From assembly GCA_949294665.1 (NCBI GenBank), contig CASFID010000075.1:62001-126000 (forward strand): a stretch of DNA of 64,000 bases, written 5' to 3'. The notes under the pieces are model-generated. The model had not been told where the DNA came from. It did not search any database and was given only the letters and a program-made list of their open reading frames with translations. The position numbers were made by a program, and so were the translations under genes. Source of the stretch: an uncultured Eubacteriales bacterium. GTDB taxonomy: Bacteria > Bacillota > Clostridia > Lachnospirales > Lachnospiraceae. Shown in pieces: positions 8,698 to 17,027 of the stretch; position 1 is the stretch's first letter, and each line of letters opens with the position of its first letter.

Positions 8698-9393
8698 ATG
8701 AGCAGAAAGACAAATAAAACGACGCATGTGCTGAACCTGCTCTCAAATGGAGTGAAGAGGCAGGAGGACAGCACGCCAGAAGAAAATACAGAAAAGACAA
8801 AGGGCGAAACAGAAAACCCGGAGGCAGGGCAGTCGAAACAAGAGACTGTCGAGAAAGCCTCCGGGGTATCTGTGGTTCACAGAGGAAAAGACGCCGTGGC
8901 AGATCTGATCAAGGAAAGCCTCGAAGAAGAACTGCAGGCGGAAGAAAAAGAGGAAACAAAGGACCAGGAAGCGAAGAAGCCGGAAGCAAAAGAACCGGAG
9001 ACGAAGAAAGCGGAGACAGAGAAGAATTCCGCCGGGAAACCGGAAGCAAAGGAACCGGAGACGAAGAAAGCGGAGCCGGCAGCCGTTCCCGAGCCGGAGG
9101 AGGAATTCGTGACCGTCAACGTAATGGAGAGACTTGTAAAGGAACGCGCTCCCAAGTACATCCGCCAGTTCCACCTCTGCGAGTGCAGACGATGCCTCGC
9201 GGATGTGACCGCTCTCGCCCTGACCGGGCTCCCCGCGAAATATGTAGTGGTCAATAAGAACGCGGTATCCCCTCTGATGAATTTTTATACGGTAAAATTC
9301 GCAGGACTGATCACTGTAGAAGTTACAAAAGCCTGCATGATAGTCCAGGCAAATCCTCATCACAGTATAGAAAATACAGAGGAAAAAGGCTGA
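8698..9393 (+). CDS. ComFB-domain protein with charged repeat N-terminus
   Basis: The C-terminal third (about residues 135-225) is a ComFB (late competence) domain with the family pattern VNVMERLV, HLCECRRCLADVTALALTGL and PAKYVV. The first 130 residues are low-complexity, rich in Lys, Glu, Pro and Ala, and include a repeated KPEAKEPETKKAE unit. ComFB-type domains occur in motility and c-di-nucleotide contexts, but their biochemical role is uncertain. The C-x2-C-x2-C cluster could bind metal. The gene follows the ParA-like gene by 7 nt and both are probably one transcription unit. Confidence 0.8.
   Translation: MSRKTNKTTHVLNLLSNGVKRQEDSTPEENTEKTKGETENPEAGQSKQETVEKASGVSVVHRGKDAVADLIKESLEEELQAEEKEETKDQEAKKPEAKEPETKKAETEKNSAGKPEAKEPETKKAEPAAVPEPEEEFVTVNVMERLVKERAPKYIRQFHLCECRRCLADVTALALTGLPAKYVVVNKNAVSPLMNFYTVKFAGLITVEVTKACMIVQANPHHSIENTEEKG
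8980..9075 (+). repeat. Coding direct repeat, 36 bp twice
   Basis: Two 36-bp copies, at 8980-9015 and 9040-9075, differ by a single base and lie 60 bp apart inside the ComFB gene. Each encodes the unit PEAKEPETKKAE. A 60-bp repeat unit is in frame, so recombination or slippage would change the linker length without shifting the frame. Confidence 0.8.
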
Positions 9394-9410
9394 ATTTGCC
9401 CTGTGAGACT

Positions 9411-9436
9411 TAATGAAATGAAATATTTGCCGATAA
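9411..9436 (+). promoter_or_regulatory. Sigma-28 promoter of fliD
   Basis: TAAT (9411-9414), a 15-nt spacer and CCGATAA (9430-9436) fit the sigma-28/SigD consensus TAAA-N15-CCGATAT. It stands between the ComFB gene and fliD, about 60 nt before the fliD start, and should open the fliD-fliS unit to FliA. Confidence 0.8.
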
Positions 9437-9497
9437 TCATATCAGATAAGATGCGAACCCAGAACAGGATATGATTTCAGGTAAAGGAGATGGAATT

Positions 9498-11834
9498 ATG
9501 GCAACGATAGATGGACTTACCTCAACAAGCAGCAGTTCAATAAGAGGATATGGCGGACTTGCCAGCGGGCTCGACAGAGATACACTGATCGAGCAGCTTA
9601 CGTCAGGAACACAGTCCAAGATCGACGCTGCAAACCAGCAGAAGACCAAACTGGAGTGGGAGCAGGAAGCGATCCGCGAGATCACGGATATGATGTATGA
9701 TTTCACACAGAAGTATACATCCTATTCTTCATCGACGAATCTGCTCGGTTCCTCATTCTACGGACGGACTGATATTTCAGTCAATGGAGAGAACGGGAAA
9801 TACCTCACGGTATCCGGCTCTACCCAGACGTCAGAGCTCATGACAGTGCTCGGCGTTAAGCAGCTTGCACAGAAAGCAACGCTTAATATGACCACGAACG
9901 CATCCGACAGGACACTTTCGTTCGGAGAGATTTCCACGAATCTGGACGATATGACGGATGTAAACGTTGTGGGCGGCGAGAAGCTTTATATTAAACTGGG
10001 AAATACAAAATATACGGTCACTCTCGGCAGAGGCGACGATTATTCTTACGGAACGGCTCAGGAGACGGCGGATGCGATCAACAAGTCGCTGGAGCAGGTG
10101 TCTCTCTCGAACGACAGGACGCTGGCGGATGTGATGAAAGTCACGACGGACGGGAACAAGCTTGTCTTCACGAACACCGATACGGCGGGAAATAATGTTA
10201 CTATCACGGGAGGGACAGGCGAGGTGCTCGACGCCCTCGGACTCACAGACAAACCGGAGGACGGCTTCGTGGTTTCTAAGTCGGGGCTGACCGCCACAGG
10301 GGATGTGAATGCGATCCAGCAGAAGAGCATCGCCTCCCAGCTCGCCGGCCAGTCCATAAGTTTCCAGTACAACGGCACGACGAAATGGATTCAGCTCCCC
10401 TCAGAGGATGATCTGAAAGGGAAAGACCTGAATTATCTGAAGGAGCAACTCCAGAAGCAGCTGGACAGCGCGTTCGGCAACGGCAGGATCACCGTCGGTC
10501 TCGAGGAAGACGGCGGAAAAGGATCTCTGACATTTACTACCACACTGCCGGGCGGCGGGGAAGACAGCACTTCCATTCTCTCGGTCACGGCGTCCAAAGG
10601 AAACCTGACGGGAGCGGATTCACTCTTCGGGATAAAAGACGGAGAGTCCAACAGACTGAACCTTGACGTGAAGCTCTCAGAGGCCGGACTTGCAGGCGGA
10701 TTCAGCGACGGGACAGCAGAGCTTGTGATCAACGGTAAGACGATCCAGGGGATCACGGCGGACAGCACGATCCAGGAGATCATGGACGCCATCAACAGCG
10801 ATCCGGATGCAGGCGTGACGATAAGCTACCAGAAGAACACCGACCGCTTCATCCTTACCTCCACGCAGGAGGGCGCCAGCGGCCAGATAAACGTGTCGGG
10901 CAATCTGGCGGACGCTCTGTTCGGGACAGGCTACAGTGTAACGGCCGGACAGGACGCCGTCATCGCGGTGCAGTATGCGGGCAGCAATGAAGTGACGGAG
11001 ATCGTCAGAGAGACCAATACGATCAGCATAGACGGACTGAACATCACAGCCAACGGAACATTCGGATATGATGAGGACGGGAACCGGATCACCAACACGG
11101 AGGCAGTCACTTTCACGGCGAAAGTAGACGCTGATACAGTAGTCGATACGGTCAAGTCGATGGTCGAAGATTTCAACAAGATCGTGGAGCACATCAACAA
11201 CCAGGTGTCGACCAAGCCGGACAGAGATTACCAGCCGTTGACGTCCAGCCAGAAAGCCGAGATGAGCGAGAGCGAGATCAAACTCTGGGAAGAGAAAGCC
11301 AAAGAAGGACTCCTCTTCATGGACAGCGATATCAGAGGGCTGGCAGATTCCCTGAGATTCGTCATCCCGAACAATTTCCGGACAGCCCTTGAGAGCATCG
11401 GGATCACCGTCTCTACAGACTATTCGGACAATGGAAAACTGACACTGGACGAGAGCAAGCTGAGATCGGCTCTTGAGTCTGATCCCGAGTCCGTGAGGAA
11501 CGCTCTGGCTTCAAGCGTACAGACAACCGAGGACGGTACATCGACACAGGGCGGCCTGATGACAAATATCAAGAACATCATGGACAGATATGCTTCCACG
11601 ACAGGAGCTACCAAGGGCATTCTCGTGGAGAGAGCAGGATCTACCCATTCTGTGACAAGTATGCTGGACAACACACTGTTGGATCAGATCAATGAGATCG
11701 ACGACAGGATATCCTCTCTGACAGACCGGCTTACGACCGAGCAGGATCGATATATATCACAGTTTACCCAGCTGGAGCTTCTGATCTCTCAGATGAACAG
11801 CCAGAGCAGCTATCTGTCATCGCTTATGGCATAA
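9498..11834 (+). CDS. fliD: FliD, filament cap protein
   Basis: This is the flagellar hook-associated protein 2, the cap that guides flagellin polymerisation at the filament tip. The 778-aa product carries the FliD N-domain (GLASGLDRDTLIEQLTSG, about residues 23-40) and a C-domain with SMVEDFNKIVEHINNQ, ALESIGITVSTD and a long terminal coiled coil. It is longer than a typical FliD of about 450-650 aa because of an expanded, surface-exposed middle. The frame is open upstream to 9471, but AAAGGAGA (9483-9490) stands 7 nt before ATG 9498, which is taken as the start. fliS follows after 24 nt. Confidence 0.95.
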   Translation: MATIDGLTSTSSSSIRGYGGLASGLDRDTLIEQLTSGTQSKIDAANQQKTKLEWEQEAIREITDMMYDFTQKYTSYSSSTNLLGSSFYGRTDISVNGENGKYLTVSGSTQTSELMTVLGVKQLAQKATLNMTTNASDRTLSFGEISTNLDDMTDVNVVGGEKLYIKLGNTKYTVTLGRGDDYSYGTAQETADAINKSLEQVSLSNDRTLADVMKVTTDGNKLVFTNTDTAGNNVTITGGTGEVLDALGLTDKPEDGFVVSKSGLTATGDVNAIQQKSIASQLAGQSISFQYNGTTKWIQLPSEDDLKGKDLNYLKEQLQKQLDSAFGNGRITVGLEEDGGKGSLTFTTTLPGGGEDSTSILSVTASKGNLTGADSLFGIKDGESNRLNLDVKLSEAGLAGGFSDGTAELVINGKTIQGITADSTIQEIMDAINSDPDAGVTISYQKNTDRFILTSTQEGASGQINVSGNLADALFGTGYSVTAGQDAVIAVQYAGSNEVTEIVRETNTISIDGLNITANGTFGYDEDGNRITNTEAVTFTAKVDADTVVDTVKSMVEDFNKIVEHINNQVSTKPDRDYQPLTSSQKAEMSESEIKLWEEKAKEGLLFMDSDIRGLADSLRFVIPNNFRTALESIGITVSTDYSDNGKLTLDESKLRSALESDPESVRNALASSVQTTEDGTSTQGGLMTNIKNIMDRYASTTGATKGILVERAGSTHSVTSMLDNTLLDQINEIDDRISSLTDRLTTEQDRYISQFTQLELLISQMNSQSSYLSSLMA

Positions 11835-11858
11835 TACCGGGGAGGAAACAGAGGAGAA

Positions 11859-12230
11859 ATGGCAGAGAACCCATATCAGAAATATAAAGAAGAAGCAGTC
11901 ATGACGATGACGCAGGGAGAGATGCTGCTCCTTCTATATGATGAAATGCTCAAGCGCCTTCGGGCGTCTGAGCTTCTGCTGGAGCAGAAAGACTTTAAGA
12001 ATTTTGAGGCGCAGCTCGAGCGTGTTGCAGCGATCATCCGGTATCTCAGAGATGTGCTGAACTACGAGTATGCGATCAGCAATCAGCTCTATCAGATGTA
12101 TGATTTCTTTCTCGTGGAGATCGGACGGATCAAAGCGGCAAGAAAGCCGAAGCGTATAGATGAGCTTAAACAGTTCATACAGGAACTCAGAGATGCATTC
12201 AGGGAAGCGGAAAAGAAGGTGAGCGAATGA
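11859..12230 (+). CDS. fliS: FliS, flagellin export chaperone
   Basis: This 123-aa helical chaperone binds the C-terminus of flagellin and delivers it to the FlhA docking domain. The start is typical of the family (NPYQKYKEEAVMTMTQGEML), followed by LLLLYDEMLKRL. It lies between fliD and a FliT-like gene, the usual position, and its last bases overlap the next start (ATGA at 12227). A clear GGGGAGG-type ribosome site precedes it. Confidence 0.95.
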   Translation: MAENPYQKYKEEAVMTMTQGEMLLLLYDEMLKRLRASELLLEQKDFKNFEAQLERVAAIIRYLRDVLNYEYAISNQLYQMYDFFLVEIGRIKAARKPKRIDELKQFIQELRDAFREAEKKVSE

Positions 12231-12646
12231 ACGCGCCGGATGGAGCGGGCACAGACCGGGCAGAGGCAGATGAGATGATGCTGAAACTTGTGCAGCGCGA
12301 GTACAGAAAATGCTGTGAACTTGAAGAACTGACCGGTCAGATGGCAGAAGCGCTGGACCGCGACGACCAGGTATCCTTTGGCATGCTCCTCAGGATGAGG
12401 GGGGAGGCCATGAACGAGATAGAGAAAGTACGGCGGGACCGCAGCATTTTGTTTGAGGCATGCGATGGCCTGCGGGAGCGCTATGAGAAACTGAACCGGG
12501 GATATGAGATTTCAGATATGACCGTCATGGAGCAGAGAATCCTCGCCCTGTCGAAGAGCAGGCAGGAGGCTCTCAGACGCGCAAAGGAGGCCGACAGGCG
12601 CGTGAGCATGCGTCTGGCAGGCGACCGATCTTATTATTCCAGTTAA
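12227..12646 (+). CDS. FliT-like flagellar chaperone, putative
   Basis: This 139-aa, almost entirely helical and charged protein is coupled to fliS by an ATGA overlap. Position and size match FliT, the chaperone for the cap protein FliD. However, sequence similarity to FliT or FlgN types cannot be judged by eye, and the call rests mainly on context. It shows no membrane segment and no signal peptide. Confidence 0.6.
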   Translation: MNAPDGAGTDRAEADEMMLKLVQREYRKCCELEELTGQMAEALDRDDQVSFGMLLRMRGEAMNEIEKVRRDRSILFEACDGLRERYEKLNRGYEISDMTVMEQRILALSKSRQEALRRAKEADRRVSMRLAGDRSYYSS

Positions 12647-12685
12647 GAATGACCGGAAACGTAACGATTACTTTTCAGAGAAAAA

Positions 12686-12709
12686 GAAGCGGTACGCTTC
12701 CGGTTAATT
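12686..12709 (+). terminator. Weak hairpin with T-rich tail
   Basis: The stem GAAGCG/CGCTTC (12686-12691 and 12695-12700, 3-nt loop) is followed by CGGTTAATTTT. It could be a weak intrinsic terminator or attenuator between the fliD-fliS unit and the FtsE-like gene. The stem is short. Confidence 0.4.
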
Positions 12710-12728
12710 TTGATTAAGAGGCAGTATA

Positions 12729-13532
12729 ATGGAAGCAGTCGTTTTTGAAAATGTAAATAAAGTGTTTGCGCGGGGTGAGGTGGCGGCGGAAGACATATCT
12801 TTCCGTATCAGAAAAGGAGAATTCGTCTTTGTCATCGGACGCAGCGGCGCCGGGAAAAGCACGCTGCTCAGACTGATGAGCGCGCAGGAGCGTGCGACGT
12901 CAGGCCGGATATGGATAAACGGACAGGAAGTGAACCGGATCCCGGCAAAGAAGATGCCGTATTTTCGCCGGCAGATCGGAGTGATGCAGCCGGACCTGGG
13001 GCTGCTGGAAGACAAGACGCTGTTTGACAACGTGTATCTCTCTGTCATAGCTACAGAACAGCAGGGAAAGAAAGGCAGGAGACGGGTGGAAGGGCTCTTA
13101 AGAGCGATGGGGATCCTGAACAGAGCCCGGCACTATCCGCGGGAAGTGTCTATGGGAGAAGCGGCGCGGGCTCTTCTGGCGCGGGCCATGGTGATCGGTC
13201 CGTCGATCCTGCTTGCGGATGAACCGACCGCAAATCTTGATCCGGACGCATCCTGGGACATGATGTGTCTTCTGGCAGAACTGAACCGCCAGGGAGTTAC
13301 CGTAGTGGTGGCAAGTCATAATCAGGAACTGGTGTCTATCATGCGCAAACGCGTACTCACACTTTCTGCGGGGCGTCTTGTGGCGGATGAAAGAAACGCA
13401 GTCTACAATGTCCGGGCGTCAGACGTCATGGAGGAAAGAAGGATTTTACATGAGCGAGAATACAGAAAGCAGAATGGAACGGTATCTGATCGGCCTGATA
13501 GCAGAAGTGATCAGTCAGACAGAATCGGTTGA
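12729..13532 (+). CDS. FtsE-like ABC ATPase without FtsX
   Basis: This 267-aa ATP-binding subunit of the FtsE type has Walker A GRSGAGKS (about residues 38-45), a Q-loop region with MQPDLGLLEDKT, Walker B ILLADEP and the switch His in VVASHNQE. The ABC signature, normally LSGGEQQR, reads VSMGEAARALLARAM here and so lacks the usual glycine pair and the Gln/Arg. No FtsX-like membrane partner is adjacent. In other bacteria FtsEX controls cell-wall hydrolases. A role in letting the flagellum or envelope mature is only a guess. The last 83 nt overlap the next gene in another frame, with a charged tail (SDRPDSRSDQSD) unlike FtsE. Confidence 0.8.
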   Translation: MEAVVFENVNKVFARGEVAAEDISFRIRKGEFVFVIGRSGAGKSTLLRLMSAQERATSGRIWINGQEVNRIPAKKMPYFRRQIGVMQPDLGLLEDKTLFDNVYLSVIATEQQGKKGRRRVEGLLRAMGILNRARHYPREVSMGEAARALLARAMVIGPSILLADEPTANLDPDASWDMMCLLAELNRQGVTVVVASHNQELVSIMRKRVLTLSAGRLVADERNAVYNVRASDVMEERRILHEREYRKQNGTVSDRPDSRSDQSDRIG

Positions 13533-14598
13533 GACCAGGTGGAGACCTTCCTGGGAATGGATCTACAAAATATCGGACTACCATCATGTCTCGAATCTTA
13601 TCTACTATAAAGTCATGTGGTCAGACGACCCGCATGTTGTCAAGTGGAAAGAACGGTTCGAGGATAGATACCGGAACGCAATGCGCCTCCAGGAAAGGAA
13701 CCGGCGCTTAAGAAAGCAGCTGGAGACCGAACTCGAGAGAAGAGAGATACATTCTGTCTTTACAGGAGAATCGATCGTTCTTGAGTATTATCAGAGACCG
13801 GAGATGAGAATACCGGAACCGATCGAGCTTCTCGTACAGAAGAAGAAATACGACGACGCCCGCAGCCTTATTCTGTCCATGGGATTTGAGGAGGTCAAAG
13901 ACGCCTATGACCATGGGACCGGACTGTTTGCCCGTATACCGGATCAGAAGATCAGGCTCTACGACGCGCTTCCATTTACCGGGCGGAAGATAAAGTCGTG
14001 GTTCAAAGAACTTCCCGGAGAACTTCCGAAAGAGGAAGACCGTCGCTATATACACTGTATGAATGAAGAGACCGTGTATATCTATTTTATCTGCAGGCTG
14101 GCTGATAAATTCGCCAGAGGACAGATGGAGATAAGGGATATCGTAGACTTCTGGCTGCTCCTCTCCAAAGAAGGACCTGAGCTGAAATGGAAAGAGATCA
14201 GAGAAGAACTTGAAAGTCTGGAACTTGATACTTTCGGAGAGTACATTGCCAAGCTTGCAGGAAAATGGTTTGGCAACATGTATTTCCGGGAGGATAACGA
14301 TCTGCTCAACGACATGCAGACGTATATCATATCGAAGGGAGAGCGCGGGCGGCGCGAAAGCGAAGACGTACTCCCCCTCATCACAAGCGTGGTGGACAGT
14401 TACCACAGAGACCTGAAAAAAGAAGAAAAGAAAAAGCTGCGGGAATGGCGCTTCCCGTCCATAGACTATATGGCGTCGTCTTTCCCCCGCCTGAAAAAGT
14501 GGCCCGTACTGCTTCCCGCATACTGGATCCTCAGGCTGATGAAAAACAGGAAATTCAGGAAAAAAAGAGAGGCCGAAACACAGGAAAGCGAAGAATAA
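13450..14598 (+). CDS. Nucleotidyltransferase-fold protein (NTP_transf_5 type)
   Basis: This 382-aa protein resembles the nucleotidyltransferase family used in polysaccharide and lasso-peptide-type clusters. The pattern is LRKQLETELERREIHSVFTGESIVLEYY, then EPIELLV and a later helical region with the basic end MKNRKFRKKREAE. The frame is open to 13378, but AAGGA (13439-13443) serves ATG 13450, which is chosen. It still overlaps the FtsE-like gene by 83 nt. The substrate is unknown. Its place just before flgM suggests a surface or motility role, without proof. Confidence 0.65.
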   Translation: MSENTESRMERYLIGLIAEVISQTESVETRWRPSWEWIYKISDYHHVSNLIYYKVMWSDDPHVVKWKERFEDRYRNAMRLQERNRRLRKQLETELERREIHSVFTGESIVLEYYQRPEMRIPEPIELLVQKKKYDDARSLILSMGFEEVKDAYDHGTGLFARIPDQKIRLYDALPFTGRKIKSWFKELPGELPKEEDRRYIHCMNEETVYIYFICRLADKFARGQMEIRDIVDFWLLLSKEGPELKWKEIREELESLELDTFGEYIAKLAGKWFGNMYFREDNDLLNDMQTYIISKGERGRRESEDVLPLITSVVDSYHRDLKKEEKKKLREWRFPSIDYMASSFPRLKKWPVLLPAYWILRLMKNRKFRKKREAETQESEE

Positions 14599-14602
14599 GG
14601 CT

Positions 14603-14628
14603 TAATATTTCCTGAAAAGTGCCGATAA
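14603..14628 (+). promoter_or_regulatory. Sigma-28 promoter of flgM operon
   Basis: TAAT (14603-14606), a 15-nt spacer and CCGATAA (14622-14628) match the sigma-28 consensus and lie about 45 nt before flgM. The spacer contains TTCCTGAAA, a string also found in the flagellin promoter spacer. Confidence 0.82.
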
Positions 14629-14674
14629 AAATAACAGAATCTATAGTTTTGGAACAGCGGGGAGGTGTGCAGCT

Positions 14675-14992
14675 GTGAAGATAGGAACAGAGAACCTTTT
14701 AAGCACATACAACGCAAGGCATGCAGGAGAAGCAGCCGTATCAGTGAGGGATAATACGGTGAGAGATCGTGGGAAAAATTATGACGAAGTCGTGTTCTCA
14801 TCGACTTCCCGACAGATGGAGGAAAAGCTTTTCATAGGAAAAGTTACGGATATGCTTAAAACCGAGGTGCGCGACGTCGGCGCACAGGAGGAGAAGATCG
14901 GTCGTCTCCGGGCGCAGATATCCAGTGGATCCTATATTCCGGATTCACGCGAGACAGCGTCGAAAATACTGCTTCTGGGAGGTGTAAGCTGA
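14675..14992 (+). CDS. flgM: FlgM, anti-sigma-28 factor
   Basis: FlgM holds FliA inactive until the hook is complete and is then exported. The 105-aa product has the family's C-terminal sigma-binding helices (EEKIGRLRAQISSGSYIPDS followed by ETASKILLLG). It starts with GTG behind GGGGAGG (14659-14665). It is first in the unit flgM-flgN-flgK-flgL-fliW-csrA and is itself under a FliA promoter, a feedback loop common in Bacillus and Clostridia. Confidence 0.9.
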   Translation: MKIGTENLLSTYNARHAGEAAVSVRDNTVRDRGKNYDEVVFSSTSRQMEEKLFIGKVTDMLKTEVRDVGAQEEKIGRLRAQISSGSYIPDSRETASKILLLGGVS

Positions 14993-15438
14993 TGGATGAG
15001 CTGATGAAGATACTGGAAGCTCTGACGGAAGCGCTCAACAACAGTCTGCCTCTGGAAAAAGAAAAATTCAGAGCAGTCCAGGAGGACAGGATCAGCACGG
15101 TGGAAGAGTGCATGGTAAAAGAGCAGGCGCTTGCGCTTAAGATCAAGGGACTGGAACAAAGACGGATCAAATTTATGGAAGAACACGGTTACGGGAATAT
15201 GACTCTGAAAGAAATCGCCGAGACTCTGAAGGGCGAGGAGCAGATGAAGATGAACGCTCTTATCGAAGACGTGGTCCTGGCCGTACAGAACTTCAATTCC
15301 TACAACGACGAGTCCATGAAGATGATACGTCTTAAGCTTCATACACTTGAGAAAACCGCAGCGGCAGAAGGCGGACAGACTTATGGAAGAAAAGGAACGA
15401 CAGGCGACGACGAACACATGATGAGCAGACTTCTGTAG
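14992..15438 (+). CDS. flgN: FlgN-like chaperone for FlgK/FlgL
   Basis: This 148-aa helical protein overlaps the flgM stop by one base (TGATG) and lies directly before flgK. It has the FlgN pattern of an N-terminal LMKILEALTEALNNSLPLEKEK helix and a second coiled-coil helix (VVLAVQNFNSYNDESMKMIR). FlgN delivers the hook-filament junction proteins FlgK and FlgL to the export gate, which fits its neighbours. Confidence 0.85.
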   Translation: MDELMKILEALTEALNNSLPLEKEKFRAVQEDRISTVEECMVKEQALALKIKGLEQRRIKFMEEHGYGNMTLKEIAETLKGEEQMKMNALIEDVVLAVQNFNSYNDESMKMIRLKLHTLEKTAAAEGGQTYGRKGTTGDDEHMMSRLL

Positions 15439-15486
15439 ATAAATCCCGCATAATATGGGAGCCAGATTATAAGGAGGAGAAAAACA

Positions 15487-17013
15487 ATGGTACGATCTAC
15501 ATTCGCAGGATTTTCCGTAGCGCAGCTTGCGATGGCGGCCAGCCAGAATGCGCTGGACGTCGTAGGACAGAATGTATCGAATATAAACACGACCGGATAT
15601 ACAAGACAGCGGCTGGATCAGCAAAGCGTATCACCCACGGGACACAGTGTGATGAACAGCCAGTTTTCCGTTAAAGTCGGACAGGGAGTTATGGCGACCG
15701 GAGTATCACAGATCCGGGATCCGTTTCTGGATATCCAGTACCGCAGCCAGCTTGCGGAAGTCGGGACGGTAGACGCGATGGACTCCGTTCTCGAGCGGCT
15801 GGGAGATATTTTCGACGAGACGGCGGCGTCCAAGATCGGGACGGCGCTCAACGATGTGATCAGTGAACTTGAGAATATGGCCAGACCGGATACAGCCGGA
15901 CAGGGAACTTACGACACGCTGGTGCGTTCGGCCATGGAGACATTCATCAATCTCATCCATGACAATGCAAAGGAACTTACGTCTCTGCGTCAGGAGTATA
16001 TCGACAAGCTGACAGGCACAGACGGACTGGAGATCGATTCCACGCTCTCCAAGATCGTGGAACTCAACAATTCGATCAAAAACAGCGAGGTGCTGGGCAA
16101 CCCGGCGCTGGAACTGAAGGATCAGAGAAATGATCTTATCGACTCCCTTGCAACCTATCTTCCGATCGAAGTGACTTACGAAGAGAAGAATATGGGAGCC
16201 AACATCAAGATCGAGACGCTGAAAGTCACATTTACCGACGAGAACGGCACACAGCATACGCTCATCAATGATGGAGAGAAAGGTACGGTCAACATCCAGG
16301 AGACACAGGATATGGGCGTGACGGTCTCTATCACGAGCGCAGGCGGTACGACTGCGGAAGACGTAACGGACGCGCTCGGGGAGGGCGTGCTCAAAGGATA
16401 TGCCGATATGCTCAATCAGCGTGGCGTCTACGGCGGCGACGATACAAAGGGCATCGGCTTTTACGAAGACTACTTCGATGAGTTCATCAATATGTTCGCC
16501 ACAACTCTGAATAATCTTAACGGCGGAGCGGGCCATGAACTCTTTACCACTTCCGATAATTCCGGTACATTTACGGCAGAAAACATCAGAGTATCGGAGG
16601 AATGGATGAACGGCACGGTAAGCATTACGACGTCGACCGATCCTAATGCCGGAGCCGGAGCATATGAGAATATCCAGAGGATGATCAATGCCCTGAGTAA
16701 AGACAAACAGGATTTTACAAATCCGGCAGACGGAGGAACCGTGTTCAACGGGACGTTCCTTGAGGCATACGATTTCCTGCAGAATACGCAGGCGGTGGAG
16801 AGATCATCCGTATCCACGATCCTTACGAATCGCACGACTATGCTGAATCAGATCGCTAACTCAAAGGATTCGGTATCGTCTGTGTCTCTGGATGAAGAAG
16901 TGATGAACATGATGAGATACCAGCAGTCATACAACGCGGCGGCAAGGCTGATGACGACACTGGACGAGGCGCTGAATACGCTGATCAATAATACCGGCGT
17001 CGTCGGCAGATAA
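15487..17013 (+). CDS. flgK: FlgK, hook-filament junction protein 1
   Basis: This hook-associated protein 1 (508 aa) shows the rod/hook N-terminal signature SQNALDVVGQNVSNINTTGY at about residues 18-37. The C-terminal helix has the family ending (SVSLDEEVMNMMRYQQSYNA, then AARLMTTLDEALNTLI). Its AAGGAGG ribosome site is strong. It joins the hook to the filament together with FlgL, encoded 14 nt downstream. Confidence 0.96.
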   Translation: MVRSTFAGFSVAQLAMAASQNALDVVGQNVSNINTTGYTRQRLDQQSVSPTGHSVMNSQFSVKVGQGVMATGVSQIRDPFLDIQYRSQLAEVGTVDAMDSVLERLGDIFDETAASKIGTALNDVISELENMARPDTAGQGTYDTLVRSAMETFINLIHDNAKELTSLRQEYIDKLTGTDGLEIDSTLSKIVELNNSIKNSEVLGNPALELKDQRNDLIDSLATYLPIEVTYEEKNMGANIKIETLKVTFTDENGTQHTLINDGEKGTVNIQETQDMGVTVSITSAGGTTAEDVTDALGEGVLKGYADMLNQRGVYGGDDTKGIGFYEDYFDEFINMFATTLNNLNGGAGHELFTTSDNSGTFTAENIRVSEEWMNGTVSITTSTDPNAGAGAYENIQRMINALSKDKQDFTNPADGGTVFNGTFLEAYDFLQNTQAVERSSVSTILTNRTTMLNQIANSKDSVSSVSLDEEVMNMMRYQQSYNAAARLMTTLDEALNTLINNTGVVGR

Positions 17014-17027
17014 GGAGGCTGAGTAAA

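Noticed and set aside
13708-14406. Minus-strand open frame of 232 codons
   Set aside because: Antisense shadow of the nucleotidyltransferase-fold gene, which has a good ribosome site and protein-like composition.
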